A DNA stretch of 64,000 nucleotides from positions 130,554-194,553 of the forward strand of contig JAUIHP010000007.1 in assembly GCA_030431975.1 (NCBI GenBank), in the 5' to 3' direction. Within the stretch, counting starts at the first letter, position 1. Each line of letters begins with the position of its first letter. Source of the stretch: a bacterium. GTDB lineage: Bacteria; Eisenbacteria; RBG-16-71-46; CAIMUX01. The translations under genes were made by a program, and so were the position numbers. Below, piece after piece: positions 9,873 through 17,778 of the stretch. Under the pieces are notes generated by a model. That model saw nothing but the letters and a program-made list of their open reading frames with translations. It had not been told where the DNA came from and ran no database searches.

Positions 9873-10225
9873 ACATCTCTCCCAAACTGCTGCTCCTGCT
9901 GGCGCTCGTTCTCAATGCCGCTGCCAACATTCTCATCAAGTACGGCATGGCCCGCGAAGGGCGCACCACCGACGGCAGTGTTTCCCTGATGCAGATCGTG
10001 GATCCCTACGTCTTCCTTGGCATGATCTGCTTCGCCGCCAACTTCGTCGCCTACTCACTTGCGCTCAAGAGCCTTCGGCTATCCATCGCCTATCCGGTCA
10101 TGGTCTCGGGCGGGTACGCTCTGATCCTGTTGGCGAGTTTCCTGCTGTTTCGGGAAAAGCTGACCCTGACGCAGTACGGTGGACTGACCATGATCGTGGT
10201 CGGGCTGTGGATGGCCGTCCGGTAG
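9869..10225 (+). CDS. Small four-helix DMT/SMR-type transporter
   Basis: 118 residues with four predicted membrane helices and the SMR/EamA-like end LKSLRLSIAYPVMVSGGYALILL...GGLTMIVVGLWM. The SMR drug-export signature requires a Glu in helix 1 (Glu14 of EmrE). Here the equivalent region, LLALVLNAAANILIKYGMA, has no acidic residue, so proton-coupled drug export is unlikely. It resembles ArnE/ArnF-type half-flippases or other small DMT proteins instead. Starts at a GTG overlapping the stop of the AAA_28 gene; the two probably form an operon. Confidence 0.72.
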   Translation: MNISPKLLLLLALVLNAAANILIKYGMAREGRTTDGSVSLMQIVDPYVFLGMICFAANFVAYSLALKSLRLSIAYPVMVSGGYALILLASFLLFREKLTLTQYGGLTMIVVGLWMAVR

Positions 10226-10308
10226 CAACCGGGCGACCTTCCCAGCCTCTGGACCGCACCAAAGGAATTGGTAGCGCCTGAGCCGCTTCTCTTCGTCCAC
10301 CGCGTCGG

Positions 10309-11670
10309 TCAGTCCTTCCACAAGGTCTTCCACCAGGAGGACGAACCCTTCGGAAAGTCTGGAATCTCCATGTCCCGCCGGATGTCGGAGATGTCCCATC
10401 CTGTCAGTGAAGCGAGGTTCGTGGCTTCCTTCTCCTGCCGCTCGGCAACTTGGGAGTAGTAGCTATCCGCTTCGTTGCACTCGATCGGTTCCATGAATGG
10501 ATGGCGAAGGACGTAGCGACCCTGGAAGTTGCTGCGATCGCCGGTCTCGCGAAAGACAAGATCCTCCGGGAAGTGGCGGCCGTCGTAGCGCACGTGCATT
10601 CGCGTGACGAAGACGTCCCGGGCCATGGACTTGCCGCGCCCCCGGTGACTGGCGTCCGCCCAGAAGACGCCCAGTTCGCGCAGCTGCTCCACGGACAGCG
10701 GGTCGGCCGCGCACGGATCACACCAGTTCATGTCCCAGGCGTACTCGAGGAAGACGACGTTGCGCCCCTCGTTCTTCCATTGGTGATCGAACATCGCCGT
10801 GTAGAAGCTGCCGAAGTCATCATTGATGTAAGTCGGGATGTCCATGTCGGACGGAAGCCGGACGGTTCGGTAGTTCGTGGACTCCACGCGACCGGTGCGG
10901 GTCAGGGCATAGACGAACATCTCCTGCGGGCCGTTCGCATTGACCGTTCCCAGGCGCAGCGGAAGCATGAACTTCGGGCTCTCGAACGCGACCTGGATCG
11001 GACGCAGGTTGTTCACGCCCTGCTTGGCCTTCTCGTCGAGATTGACCTTGGCGACGAAGAACTTCATGCCTTGCCGGATGTAGCTGCTGAGTACCCGATC
11101 GGCCTGCTTCGGGGTGCGATAGCCGTTGCCGTCGAGCCAGGTCTGAAGTCCGTCGCTTTCCTTTGCGGACAGAATGAGAATGTCGTACTCGCCGACCGTG
11201 TATGTGGCTTCGATGGTGACGCCCAGCTCCTTGGCTTCCTCCTCGATCGACTTCATTGCTCCCCAGGTGCTTTGACGCGCGCTTGGGGCAGCCGCGTCGA
11301 GACACATCTCGTAGCGATGACACGGATTCGAATCGAAGTACTCGACCAGTCGGGGTGACGTGTAGGCGTCCAGGTGATCGAGTAGAGACTGCTCCGTCAC
11401 GTGGATCTGCTCCCGCTCGAGAACGGTCGGCACCGGAACGACGAGTGCGAACTCGCTGGGTTCCCCTTGATAGTCACTGGCCATAGTGATGACGGTTCGG
11501 TCTCCGTCGCGGACCAGTACGACCTGTGACGCTTCGTTGAAGAGGTCGGCGTCGGCTTTGGCTACATAGAATCCGCAAAAGGCCGAGGCCGTTTGCGCCA
11601 TGAAACTGAGACCGAGGACAGCCATCGTCGCGCCGGCGAAGCGGCGGCCGAATCTGCGTCGTGATTGCAT
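10309..11670 (-). CDS. DUF2330 secreted protein (internal start of the fused frame)
   Basis: 453 residues from the ATG at 11670, which is preceded by AGGAGAAAGGAAACGCT, an excellent ribosome site. The N terminus is a textbook signal peptide (RRRFGRRF... then a hydrophobic core ending AQTASA) followed by FCGFYVAKAD, the usual mature start of DUF2330 proteins, and ALVVPVPTVLE, a conserved segment. The C-terminal 130 residues contain paired Cys (NWCDPC). Function unknown; the family is periplasmic or secreted and often lies beside RnfD-like genes. This internal start suggests it was an independent gene before the upstream stop was lost. Confidence 0.75.
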   Translation of the reverse strand: MQSRRRFGRRFAGATMAVLGLSFMAQTASAFCGFYVAKADADLFNEASQVVLVRDGDRTVITMASDYQGEPSEFALVVPVPTVLEREQIHVTEQSLLDHLDAYTSPRLVEYFDSNPCHRYEMCLDAAAPSARQSTWGAMKSIEEEAKELGVTIEATYTVGEYDILILSAKESDGLQTWLDGNGYRTPKQADRVLSSYIRQGMKFFVAKVNLDEKAKQGVNNLRPIQVAFESPKFMLPLRLGTVNANGPQEMFVYALTRTGRVESTNYRTVRLPSDMDIPTYINDDFGSFYTAMFDHQWKNEGRNVVFLEYAWDMNWCDPCAADPLSVEQLRELGVFWADASHRGRGKSMARDVFVTRMHVRYDGRHFPEDLVFRETGDRSNFQGRYVLRHPFMEPIECNEADSYYSQVAERQEKEATNLASLTGWDISDIRRDMEIPDFPKGSSSWWKTLWKD

Positions 11671-12654
11671 AGCGTTTCCTTTCTCCTGGGACGGGATCGA
11701 GGTGGTGTGGGTTCGCGGGGTACTCCATTCGTAGGCCGTTCCCGGGAAGAGGCGGTCCCAAACGGGAACGAGGGGAGCGGCCAGGGCCAACGACCAGAGA
11801 AGTCCGTCCGGCTGGAAGAAGACGAATCGGAAGGCGCAGGCAACCACCGCAACGAGGATGCCGTGTGCGAAACGTCCTGTCCGTGAGTCCGGAGTGGTCT
11901 TCGGATCGGAGATCATGAAGAACGTGAAGAGCAGAAGCGCTCCGCTGGAGAGTTGGTGTGCCGGGATCGTCAATGGATCGCCGAGCCACAAGGCGCGGCC
12001 GAAGAGAACCAACGCATACGTCGCGATGAAGGCGTACGCGACGTCGCTTCGTGCCGCCCGATACACGACCAGCCCGCCGAGTCCCGCCAGGGTGAAACCG
12101 AGGAGCGCGACACTTCCCCATTGTCCCGGCGAGACCCAGGCGTGACCGGTCGCTAGCGTTACCGCGGCGATTCCGATGTTCGCCGGGTTGAAGACGTGTT
12201 TCTTTCCGACCCGGAAGAGGAACTTGCTGCCGATCGCGATCGCTGCGGCCACGGCGGCAATCACAAGGTCATCCGTTCGGAGAAGCAGGCAGAGGGAGAG
12301 TGAAGAAATGATCGGGCTGCGCAGGTCGAGCGCGCGTCGCGGCACGCTCGGCACGGGGGGCGCGACTGTGACGCCCGGCACGCCTGGAACGCCCGGAACG
12401 CCCGGCACGCCTGGAACGCTCGGCCCGCTCGGCCTGCCTGACGCTGTCAAACCGCGTGTCCCAGCCGAAACCGACTCTCTCTCGCGATGCATCCAGCGGT
12501 GGCCGAGCCACTGGATCGCGATGGCTGTTCCCAGGGTGACAAGAAGCCGCGGGAGCGTGATCGGGAAGTGGAGCTCCACCACACCGTACGTGAGCAGCAG
12601 GCTCAGAACGGCGATCTGAAAGTGTCGTGGGTCGCGTGTCCATTTGCGGATCAT
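10309..12654 (-). CDS. RnfD/NqrB-like membrane protein fused in frame to DUF2330 secreted protein
   Basis: One uninterrupted frame of 781 codons. Residues 1-328 are an RnfD/NqrB-type polytopic membrane domain (KKHVFNPANIGI motif, about eight helices, ending in VWDRLFPGTAYEW). They are followed, without a stop codon, by residues 329-781, a complete DUF2330 protein with its own ribosome site and signal peptide. In relatives these are normally two proteins (family knowledge). A Pro-Gly-Val repeat interrupts the membrane domain after helix 2. Either the stop between two adjacent genes has been lost, or there is a sequencing error. Both products could still be made: the fusion by read-through and DUF2330 from its own start. 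Confidence 0.75.
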   Translation of the reverse strand: MIRKWTRDPRHFQIAVLSLLLTYGVVELHFPITLPRLLVTLGTAIAIQWLGHRWMHRERESVSAGTRGLTASGRPSGPSVPGVPGVPGVPGVPGVTVAPPVPSVPRRALDLRSPIISSLSLCLLLRTDDLVIAAVAAAIAIGSKFLFRVGKKHVFNPANIGIAAVTLATGHAWVSPGQWGSVALLGFTLAGLGGLVVYRAARSDVAYAFIATYALVLFGRALWLGDPLTIPAHQLSSGALLLFTFFMISDPKTTPDSRTGRFAHGILVAVVACAFRFVFFQPDGLLWSLALAAPLVPVWDRLFPGTAYEWSTPRTHTTSIPSQEKGNAMQSRRRFGRRFAGATMAVLGLSFMAQTASAFCGFYVAKADADLFNEASQVVLVRDGDRTVITMASDYQGEPSEFALVVPVPTVLEREQIHVTEQSLLDHLDAYTSPRLVEYFDSNPCHRYEMCLDAAAPSARQSTWGAMKSIEEEAKELGVTIEATYTVGEYDILILSAKESDGLQTWLDGNGYRTPKQADRVLSSYIRQGMKFFVAKVNLDEKAKQGVNNLRPIQVAFESPKFMLPLRLGTVNANGPQEMFVYALTRTGRVESTNYRTVRLPSDMDIPTYINDDFGSFYTAMFDHQWKNEGRNVVFLEYAWDMNWCDPCAADPLSVEQLRELGVFWADASHRGRGKSMARDVFVTRMHVRYDGRHFPEDLVFRETGDRSNFQGRYVLRHPFMEPIECNEADSYYSQVAERQEKEATNLASLTGWDISDIRRDMEIPDFPKGSSSWWKTLWKD
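12371..12423 (-). repeat. 9-bp tandem repeat encoding Pro-Gly-Val
   Basis: About six copies of the 9-mer ACGCCCGGA (with C/T and C/A variants) within the RnfD-like domain, encoding (Pro-Gly-Val)n in a cytoplasmic or periplasmic loop. It adds an elastin-like linker. Confidence 0.95.
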
Positions 12655-12842
12655 GGTGTCTCCCGACTCGAGCCGCTGAGTGGCGGTGACTCTGGCTGGC
12701 GATGATTCTGGCCAGGGGCGTAGTCCCGGCTTCGAACACAGAGACGGGGAGTGATCCGGAAGTGCTTACGCGGAGAACCAAGCTTTTGCAGGTGGGGAAG
12801 CCGGTGCCTGGGGCAAACGCCCCACGCTGGCAGGAGGCGAAC

Positions 12843-14435
12843 TCACTGAAAGACGAACTCGAGTCCCTCGATGTCTTTCAGATCTGAAATCGTGAGGACT
12901 TCGGCGTCTTCCCAGTCTTCAACTCCCGGATACCATCGGGTGATAGCAGGATGTCGAACGGCTCCGAGCTTGTATGAGCCGTCGCGGAAGGCTCCTGCAT
13001 CGAATTGACCGAACTGGTCCACGCGCCCGAGATTGCCCTCGAAATTGTCGGACTCGGCCGTGGTTAGGCTCAGGACGACGTCGGATTGGGGGATCCCGTC
13101 GGCGTTGACCACGATTCCCTTCATCCGGGCACCTTGAATCGGGTTCCACTTCAGGACGGTTTGTGTCCCCGCGGGCCCTAGGTCCACCACCGCCGGTTCG
13201 CCCATCTTTCCATCCGTCGAGTACCACTGATCGAGGTGGAAAAGCTCCCGGTTTTCGAAGGTTTGGAGCTGGATTCGGATCTTCTCGGGCAGGAAACCGG
13301 AATAGCTGGCGGAGAACACTTGTTCCCCGGACGAGACGCGTGACGCAAGGAAGGCTTCGGTGCCGGTCTCGTTCCAGAAATAGACCGCAGCGACCTCCAA
13401 TCCCTCGCGTCTTCCTGTGTCGAACTGGAGTTCGAGGGAACAGCTTTCCAAAGCCGGGAGTTCTGTCGTAGACCCCGGCTCGAAAGTGATGGCCGGTTCG
13501 CGGTTCGCAAAGTAGCTGGTTAGGTAGCGCGGCACGGAAAATCGGTCGTCGGAGCGGTGAAGCGCCAGGATGCGGAACGGAGCTTGTCCCAGCGTCTCGA
13601 ACTCAAAGCGTCCGTTCTGCGTTGCCTCGAGCGTTCCAAAGCGGAAGCCGTCGTCCGCACGTTCCAGCAGCAGCAGCACCCGCGCCTCGTCCTGCCCTTC
13701 CAGAAGGTAGGTGTTGATGTCGAGGGCAAAGTGGCTCGGAGGAGGCATCGTCGCCGCATAGCTCGAAACCGACCCGGCTTGGATCGTCAGTGCGTCGACG
13801 GGATTGTCCTGAATGAGAGGAATGGCCTCGACGCGGCTTCCGTCATCCGTATTCACGATCACGCGTACGTTCCCGGCCGGGAGGTCCCGAAAGGTCAGTT
13901 GCCCCGTCCCATTCTCGATGATCGTGCTGCTCTCTTTGATGAAGTCGCGAAAGATTGGCGACTGCAGATCGACACGGACTTCCTGCCCTTCGAGAGTTGG
14001 GGCTCGAAGCTCGAGTTGCAACGTGCCGAATGCCGCTTCGATCAGAGGCACTTCGTCGGTGAATGTGACCTCGATGATCTCCGCCTGACCTCGGACCGGC
14101 CGAAGGACACCGGAGGTATAGTACGTGTCGTCTCGGTCCTCTCCTCGAACGATGAGGATGTACTTTCCCGCGACCAGCGGAATCTCGAAGTAGCCATCCT
14201 TACGGGTTCGAGTTCTTGCCCATCGATTCGGGTCGTCCACATTCGAACGACTTGCCAACACCTCGTAGCCGGAGGCGGGGCCCTCGGGGGTCACGACGAA
14301 TCCTCGAATCCGGCCGGCATAGACGTCGTCCGGTGCTGAGGTGTCGTCACAGGAGGCGAGGAGTACCATCAGAGGAATCAGAAGGATCCAGTGGAACTGT
14401 GGTCGCGGAGGCCCGAAGTCGTTCACTGATCCCAT
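12843..14435 (-). CDS. Lipoprotein with carboxypeptidase-regulatory-like (CarboxypepD_reg) domains, copy 2
   Basis: 530 residues starting with a lipoprotein signal (hydrophobic stretch then LLASCDD). The mature part is all-beta, with repeated segments such as RIRGFVVTPEGPASGYEVLASR...DGYFEIPLVAGKYILIVRG near the N terminus and GARMKGIVVNADGIPQSDVVLSL near the C terminus, which is the CarboxypepD_reg/Kre9-like pattern of envelope proteins. Function unknown. AGGAGG lies nine bases before the ATG and inside the end of the preceding lipoprotein gene, which it overlaps by 13 bases. It aligns by eye with that neighbour, so the pair is a tandem duplication. Confidence 0.82.
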   Translation of the reverse strand: MGSVNDFGPPRPQFHWILLIPLMVLLASCDDTSAPDDVYAGRIRGFVVTPEGPASGYEVLASRSNVDDPNRWARTRTRKDGYFEIPLVAGKYILIVRGEDRDDTYYTSGVLRPVRGQAEIIEVTFTDEVPLIEAAFGTLQLELRAPTLEGQEVRVDLQSPIFRDFIKESSTIIENGTGQLTFRDLPAGNVRVIVNTDDGSRVEAIPLIQDNPVDALTIQAGSVSSYAATMPPPSHFALDINTYLLEGQDEARVLLLLERADDGFRFGTLEATQNGRFEFETLGQAPFRILALHRSDDRFSVPRYLTSYFANREPAITFEPGSTTELPALESCSLELQFDTGRREGLEVAAVYFWNETGTEAFLASRVSSGEQVFSASYSGFLPEKIRIQLQTFENRELFHLDQWYSTDGKMGEPAVVDLGPAGTQTVLKWNPIQGARMKGIVVNADGIPQSDVVLSLTTAESDNFEGNLGRVDQFGQFDAGAFRDGSYKLGAVRHPAITRWYPGVEDWEDAEVLTISDLKDIEGLEFVFQ

Positions 14436-16009
14436 GAGATCGGACCTCCTGTCCAGACCGGCGCGCCTTCGCGGATCTCGAAGTAGAGATCGTCGAACAT
14501 CAGAACGTCCTCGAACCCGAAGACCTGAGCCTCGGTGAAGCCGACTCCGCCCGGGTAGTACTGCAGGCGAGGATCCGCAGTGGCACTGACGAAGGCGATC
14601 CGGTACGCACCATGTTCGAGCGCGTCGATGTCGAAGCTGCCATCTTCGGTGACGGGGACTGAGACGGTGCGGTAGCTGGATTCCTCGTCTCCTTCGACAA
14701 GGACAAGGGTCTCCTGCTCGCTGGGTCTCCTGCTGATCTGCCCTCGCAGTCGCCCGCCAGGCCAGGGAGTCCAGTCGAGACGCGTCGTTTCTCCGGTGAC
14801 GAACTCGTAGACTCGGCTCGCGGAGCGTGTGATTGCGGCGTCGACCCATTGGTCGGGAAACTTCGTGTCAAAGTCAGGGTCGACTTCGATGCGCCAACGA
14901 CCGGCCGGAACCGGAATCAGGGCGGAGGTTGCTCCCTTCATCGCGAACGCATCCATGTACACAGGCTCTGTTCGTCCCGGGTAGTCCGCCGCATGCAGAA
15001 GCAGGCGAAACTCGCCTACGTCGAGAAGGGCATCGGCCACGACGAACTCCAGCGCGGCGAACTGCGCGTTGATGACGAGTTCCTCTTCGAGCGACGGCAA
15101 GTAGTAGTCGAACTGTGGGAGCCCGAAGGGCAGGCGAAGCCAACCGGCGTCCAAGTTGACTCGCGCACCCGTCGGCTCCGGCGTGAAGACGTGTACAGGA
15201 ATCTCCAAGCCATCGTAGACCGGTCCCTCGTACCGCGAGCGAATGTAGGGAGTATCCAGCAGAACTTCGGCTTCACGGACGTTCCAGTCCAGGGAGGGTC
15301 CCTCGATCCTGCAACGGACGACCGCCGGTTCAGGAACGGACAGACGGAAGCTTTTCAGCGCCGTGTCCCGTACATAGAGCGAGTCTGCGGGTTCGGCTCC
15401 TTCGAAGATCTGGGCAGTAACGCGCTCCCCGTGCGCCGACTCCATGAGGATGTTCAACGGTGCCAGGGGAAGATAAGGGATCACGAACGGCTCATCCGGT
15501 GTCAATCCCCCGAAGGATCTGAAGTACTGAACATGATGATTCTCGAGGAAGAAGCGCCACGGCGAGCCGCGTTCTTCCTCGATGGTCAGAGAGAGGGTTC
15601 CAAACGGAACATAAAGGTCCGGAAGTGGCGACTCTTCAGTGATCGAAAGCCATGTTCTCACTTCCGAGGCTGTTCCGTCCGCGTCGACAAAGAAGGACCC
15701 GGCCCCATCAAAGGAGATTGTGATCGAGAACTCGCCCTCTGGAACGGCGATGGCGAACTCCCCATCGTTGCCGAAGTCGACGGTGGCAAAGAAACCCTCT
15801 GTCGGTGTGTCGCTTCGCCCTTGCACGTCAACATCCCCGCGAGGACGCGTTGAATCGGAGCCCGAGTCCGCGTCGATGACTCCGCGAATGACCAAGGGAG
15901 TGTGAAACTCGGGAGCGGCAGTCTCGTCACACGAGAGAACGCCCAAGCTCAGCGTGAACCACAGGATCAGCCGCACATAGGAGACGGCCTTGTGTGGGAT
16001 GGGAAGCAT
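14423..16009 (-). CDS. Lipoprotein with carboxypeptidase-regulatory-like domains, copy 1
   Basis: 528 residues; signal peptide with lipobox LGVLSCDE near residue 24. The rest is beta-rich. The C-terminal 100 residues (GGRLRGQISRR...DGSFDIDALEHGAYRIAFVSA...YYPGGVGFTEAQVF) match the same region of the downstream lipoprotein (GARMKGIVV...GQFDAGAFRDGSYKLGAV...WYPGVEDWEDAEVL), so they are paralogues. Gly-Gly-Arg-Leu-Arg-Gly marks a CarboxypepD_reg start. Probably outer-membrane anchored; role unknown. Start ATG at 16009; the frame is open upstream to 16432 but that part is antisense to the NUDIX gene. First gene of a two-gene operon with translational coupling. Confidence 0.82.
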   Translation of the reverse strand: MLPIPHKAVSYVRLILWFTLSLGVLSCDETAAPEFHTPLVIRGVIDADSGSDSTRPRGDVDVQGRSDTPTEGFFATVDFGNDGEFAIAVPEGEFSITISFDGAGSFFVDADGTASEVRTWLSITEESPLPDLYVPFGTLSLTIEEERGSPWRFFLENHHVQYFRSFGGLTPDEPFVIPYLPLAPLNILMESAHGERVTAQIFEGAEPADSLYVRDTALKSFRLSVPEPAVVRCRIEGPSLDWNVREAEVLLDTPYIRSRYEGPVYDGLEIPVHVFTPEPTGARVNLDAGWLRLPFGLPQFDYYLPSLEEELVINAQFAALEFVVADALLDVGEFRLLLHAADYPGRTEPVYMDAFAMKGATSALIPVPAGRWRIEVDPDFDTKFPDQWVDAAITRSASRVYEFVTGETTRLDWTPWPGGRLRGQISRRPSEQETLVLVEGDEESSYRTVSVPVTEDGSFDIDALEHGAYRIAFVSATADPRLQYYPGGVGFTEAQVFGFEDVLMFDDLYFEIREGAPVWTGGPISWDQ

Positions 16010-16100
16010 GAAACGCGACTCCCGGCTTCTACTCGCGATCGGATCGGGTAGGATTCTTCCTTCGAGCCCGCTGAAGATAACACAGGAGGGATCGGCATCC

Positions 16101-17711
16101 GTGTCCATACGTAGTGCCAGCAGCATCATCCTAAAGGACGGCGATCGCGTCTTTCTTGTTCGTCGGTCCAGCCGCCTCAAGTTCTTCGGAGATTTTTGGG
16201 CGTGTCCCGGGGGGACGGTGGACGCGGAGGATCGTTTTGCGACCGACCCGGGATCGACCGCGGAGGATCGTTCCGCGACCGACCCGGCCTCGACCGCGGA
16301 TGATGAGTTCCTGCGTGCTGCCGTCCGGGAGCTTTTCGAGGAGTCGGGGATCGAACTGTGGCCTCCGTTGCCTCCGAAAGACGCCTCGGCGTGGCGCAAG
16401 CGGCTCATCGAAGGCGCCCCAAACGAGGTCAAAGAGTTTTGGGCCGAAGTCGACCTTGCCGGCTTTGAGCGCTTGCGCGTTGAAGTGGATGGACCGACGG
16501 GACGGCGCCCTTCGTCTCACGGCGGTTCGGCCATTCGCCCTATTGCCCGTCTTCTTACACCGAGCTATCAGCCCCGCCGCTATGACACTCAGTTCTACCT
16601 CGTTGATCTTGCCCAAGCGCCGAAACGGGACGGTCGGGTGCAGCGGCCGGAAGTGTGGCCGGGTGAACTCGAAGAAGGCGAGTGGGACGAACCCTCTGCA
16701 TGGCTCGACCGCTGGCGTCGCGGAGAGGTCAAGATCGCGCCTCCCGTGATCCTCATGCTTTTCGAGATCGCGACTCACGGTTGGGAGGGATCCCACGAAC
16801 GGTTTCGTCAACTGACTGCGCGATTCCGGGAAGGCCGGATTCATACCATCTTCCACAATCCGGCGGCTCAGCTCCTGCCGATGCGAACCCGGACCCTGCC
16901 TCCGGCGGAGCACACCAACGCCTATCTCGTCGGAACGGACTCCGCCTATCTGGTCGATCCCGGGCCCGATGATCCGGATGAGCAGGAGCGTCTACTCGAG
17001 ATCCTGCGGTTGTCGCTCGAAAATAGCCCGATCGGCGTCCGTCACCTGAAGGCGATCCTGCTGACGCATCATCACAATGATCACATCGGCGCGGTCGATC
17101 GCATTCGGAAGGAGTTCGGTGTACCGGTGTTGGCCCATCCGGCCACAGCGGAGCGGCTCGAGGGTCGGATCTCCATCGATCGTCTACTCGAGGAAGGAGA
17201 TCGCCTCCCGTTGGGACGGGCTCCATCCGGACATGATGGTTGGGAGCTCGAAGTGCTACACACGCCCGGACACGCGCCGGGGCATGTCTGCTTCCTCGAA
17301 AGGGAGTACGGCAGCCTGTTCATCGGCGACATGGCCTCTCCGCTCTCCAGCGTGCTCGTCCGCCGGAAGGACGGCACGATGCGGGACTACATGACTTCGT
17401 TGCGACGGCTGTCCGAAGTAGAAAGCGAGATGATCTATCCCGCTCACGGCCCGGCCGTTCCCACGGCGACGGGCTTGCTCCCCAAGCAGATCGCCCATCG
17501 CGAAGAACGTTCGGAAGCGATCGCCGAGTCCGTTGGCAACGGTGCAAGACGGGTCGAGGATGTCGTCGATCGGGTCTATGTCGAGCTCCCCGACGAAGCT
17601 CGTCCCTTCGCGATGGAGAGCGTGGCCTCCGTTCTCGACATGTTGGTCGAGAATGGGCGAATCGAAGTGGATGAGGACGGGAATCTCAGCGCCGTGGACG
17701 CTTCCGAGTGA
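16101..17711 (+). CDS. NUDIX hydrolase fused to LACTB2-like metallo-beta-lactamase-fold hydrolase
   Basis: 536 residues. The N-terminal half is a NUDIX domain: GDFWACPGGTVDA, then REL-FEESGIEL, the two parts of the NUDIX box, separated by a 24-residue repeat insertion. The C-terminal half is a metallo-beta-lactamase fold with THHHNDHIGAV, HTPGHAPGHV, IGDM and a final AHGP, followed by a winged-helix-like end (RRVEDVVDRVYVEL...VASVLDMLVENGRIE), as in LACTB2 endonuclease-like proteins. NUDIX-MBL fusions of this kind are known; substrates are probably nucleotide or CoA derivatives plus RNA or thioester. The GTG at 16101 is preceded by AGGAGGG at ten bases. Divergent from the lipoprotein operon, 91 bases apart. 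Confidence 0.87.
   Translation: MSIRSASSIILKDGDRVFLVRRSSRLKFFGDFWACPGGTVDAEDRFATDPGSTAEDRSATDPASTADDEFLRAAVRELFEESGIELWPPLPPKDASAWRKRLIEGAPNEVKEFWAEVDLAGFERLRVEVDGPTGRRPSSHGGSAIRPIARLLTPSYQPRRYDTQFYLVDLAQAPKRDGRVQRPEVWPGELEEGEWDEPSAWLDRWRRGEVKIAPPVILMLFEIATHGWEGSHERFRQLTARFREGRIHTIFHNPAAQLLPMRTRTLPPAEHTNAYLVGTDSAYLVDPGPDDPDEQERLLEILRLSLENSPIGVRHLKAILLTHHHNDHIGAVDRIRKEFGVPVLAHPATAERLEGRISIDRLLEEGDRLPLGRAPSGHDGWELEVLHTPGHAPGHVCFLEREYGSLFIGDMASPLSSVLVRRKDGTMRDYMTSLRRLSEVESEMIYPAHGPAVPTATGLLPKQIAHREERSEAIAESVGNGARRVEDVVDRVYVELPDEARPFAMESVASVLDMLVENGRIEVDEDGNLSAVDASE
16224..16303 (+). repeat. 36-bp tandem repeat inside the NUDIX box
   Basis: Two 36-bp units (16224-16259 and 16260-16295) and the start of a third, encoding AEDRFATDPGST, AEDRSATDPAST and ADD. 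Removing them restores a canonical G-x5-(D/E)-x7-RE-U-x-EE-x-G-U NUDIX box, so the repeat is a clean insertion. Confidence 0.93.
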
Positions 17712-17778
17712 TAAACTCCGTCGCTCAGACCCAGACGGAAGCCGGTCGCGCGACAGGCGGAGGACGAAGGAGACCCGA

